Positions 18,800 through 19,394 of a DNA stretch of 19,394 bases are shown piece by piece. The position numbers and the translations under genes are program-made. How positions within the stretch are numbered: position 1 is the stretch's first letter; every line of letters begins with the position of its first letter. Where the stretch lies: contig PFTQ01000015.1 of assembly GCA_002789635.1 (NCBI GenBank), positions 1 to 19,394 of the forward strand, written 5' to 3'. Origin of the DNA: Candidatus Aenigmarchaeota archaeon CG_4_9_14_3_um_filter_37_18. GTDB lineage: Archaea > Aenigmatarchaeota > Aenigmatarchaeia > CG10238-14. Under the pieces are notes generated by a model. It saw nothing but the letters and a program-made list of their open reading frames with translations. It searched no databases and was not told the origin of the DNA.

Positions 18800-19394
18800 A
18801 TGGATGTAAGAAGATCTTTTCGAGGCTTTACTGAAAGGGTGGCAAGAACTGTTGATAGGCTGTCTGACCTTTATGGAATTCCTAATTTAGGCTATGATGC
18901 TGTTACTTTAGATCCAAGCCTTCACGGCACAGGCATAGGCGGATATTTTGGCTCAACGCCAGACGGGCTGAGCATCCTTGCTGTTTCCCCAGATCAGACT
19001 TTGAACAGGGAAGTTGCTGATCATGAGGCTTCACACTCGCTTTTGGCCCCTTTTCTAAGGGGAATTTATGCGAGATTTAAGGGTTTTACTGCGAGTATTT
19101 CGAGAGCTTTGGCTGAAGCTGATGTTGTGAGGAATATGGTAGATGTTCACGGGTATAATTTATCTGATCTTGAAGGTTATTCTCCAATAAAAGATGGTTT
19201 GTATAGATTGGGAAGAAAGGTTGCAGATGCTGCTGGAGGGGCGAAAAGGTTATATGACCTTGCTAGGGAGCGTGGGTCAGGAGGCTTGATAGATTTGATT
19301 AATTCCAGGCCAGATGTTGCAAGAGCTTTTGAGGATTTTTACAACAGTTATGATCCAAGAACACTTCAAAGATATGGTATGTCAGAGCCAGCTT
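18800..19394 (+). CDS. HExxH-motif protein, C-terminally cut by the window
   Basis: An open frame from the ATG at 18800 runs off the window end (198 codons seen). The protein has an alpha/beta start (residues 1-60), then REVADHEASHSLLAP with H75-E76-x-x-H79, the zinc-binding motif of gluzincin-type metallopeptidases. A following helix, ISRALAEADVV, contains E106, placed 27 residues after H79 and so a candidate third zinc ligand. The context (DHEASHSLL, a helix, then an acidic E in a second helix) is what such peptidases show, but I cannot name the family. There is no signal peptide or membrane span in the visible part, so it appears cytoplasmic. The start is supported by a TATA box at 18769. 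Confidence 0.65.
   Translation, partial: MDVRRSFRGFTERVARTVDRLSDLYGIPNLGYDAVTLDPSLHGTGIGGYFGSTPDGLSILAVSPDQTLNREVADHEASHSLLAPFLRGIYARFKGFTASISRALAEADVVRNMVDVHGYNLSDLEGYSPIKDGLYRLGRKVADAAGGAKRLYDLARERGSGGLIDLINSRPDVARAFEDFYNSYDPRTLQRYGMSEPA

Noticed and set aside
1..19394. tRNA, rRNA, CRISPR arrays, insertion sequences, attachment sites
   Set aside because: No cloverleaf-like intergenic segment, repeat-spacer array, transposase or long terminal inverted repeat was seen by eye. Gaps between genes are mostly under 150 bp. A tRNAscan or covariance search was not possible.

Overview
The window is from an archaeon. It encodes archaeal-only or archaeo-eukaryotic information-processing proteins: FEN-1 with a PCNA box, eL15, eL39, RNase P proteins Rpp30 and Pop5, a proteasome alpha subunit, SBDS, exosome subunits Rrp4/Rrp41/Rrp42, GatD/GatE and an Lrp/AsnC regulator. 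Base composition is AT-rich and the genes are tightly packed. Many first-of-operon genes have a TATA-like box about 25 nt before the start codon and no Shine-Dalgarno sequence, which suggests leaderless mRNAs, while several others have GAGG/GGTG-type sites. Several protein variants (GatE without its usual insertion, a stand-alone C-terminal MGMT domain, many small membrane proteins) would fit a small-genome uncultivated lineage such as DPANN, but the sequence does not settle the lineage.

Layout. 1-4025: a radical SAM AmmeMemoRadiSam-type enzyme (minus), a DUF3467 protein and RNase HII (plus), then a minus-strand group of a small membrane protein, FEN-1 and another small membrane protein. 4029-5320: an MscS-type channel (plus) and a short O6-alkylguanine-DNA methyltransferase (minus). 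5410-11252: the archaeal translation/RNA-decay superoperon eL15 - Rpp30 - Pop5 - PsmA - SBDS - Rrp4 - Rrp41 - Rrp42 - eL39 - DUF3795, all plus strand and with very short or overlapping junctions. It joins ribosome building, tRNA 5' processing, protein degradation and 3'-5' RNA decay.

11289-13599: a Nudix-family gene broken by a one-base frameshift at an A7 run; an Lrp/AsnC regulator (minus); and, divergent from it, a 79-aa unknown gene followed by bacterial-type asparagine synthetase AsnA. The regulator-asnA divergence resembles the E. coli asnC/asnA locus, and two inverted repeats lie between the promoters. The best ribosome-binding site before asnA points to an ATG in a different frame, which opens a 16-codon Asn-containing mini-ORF.

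13633-17613: gatD and gatE (tRNA-Gln amidation) are separated by a two-gene HTH-MNT nucleotidyltransferase/HEPN pair. GatE lacks the AspRS-like insertion domain. 17607-19394: two minus-strand membrane proteins with coiled-coil tails, then a truncated plus-strand gene with an HExxH motif, preceded by three evenly spaced copies of one TATA-like 9-mer. I saw no rRNA, tRNA, CRISPR array or insertion sequence. The most interesting signals are the asnA start region with its AsnC-like neighbour, the shortened GatE, and the MNT-HEPN pair lodged between gatD and gatE.
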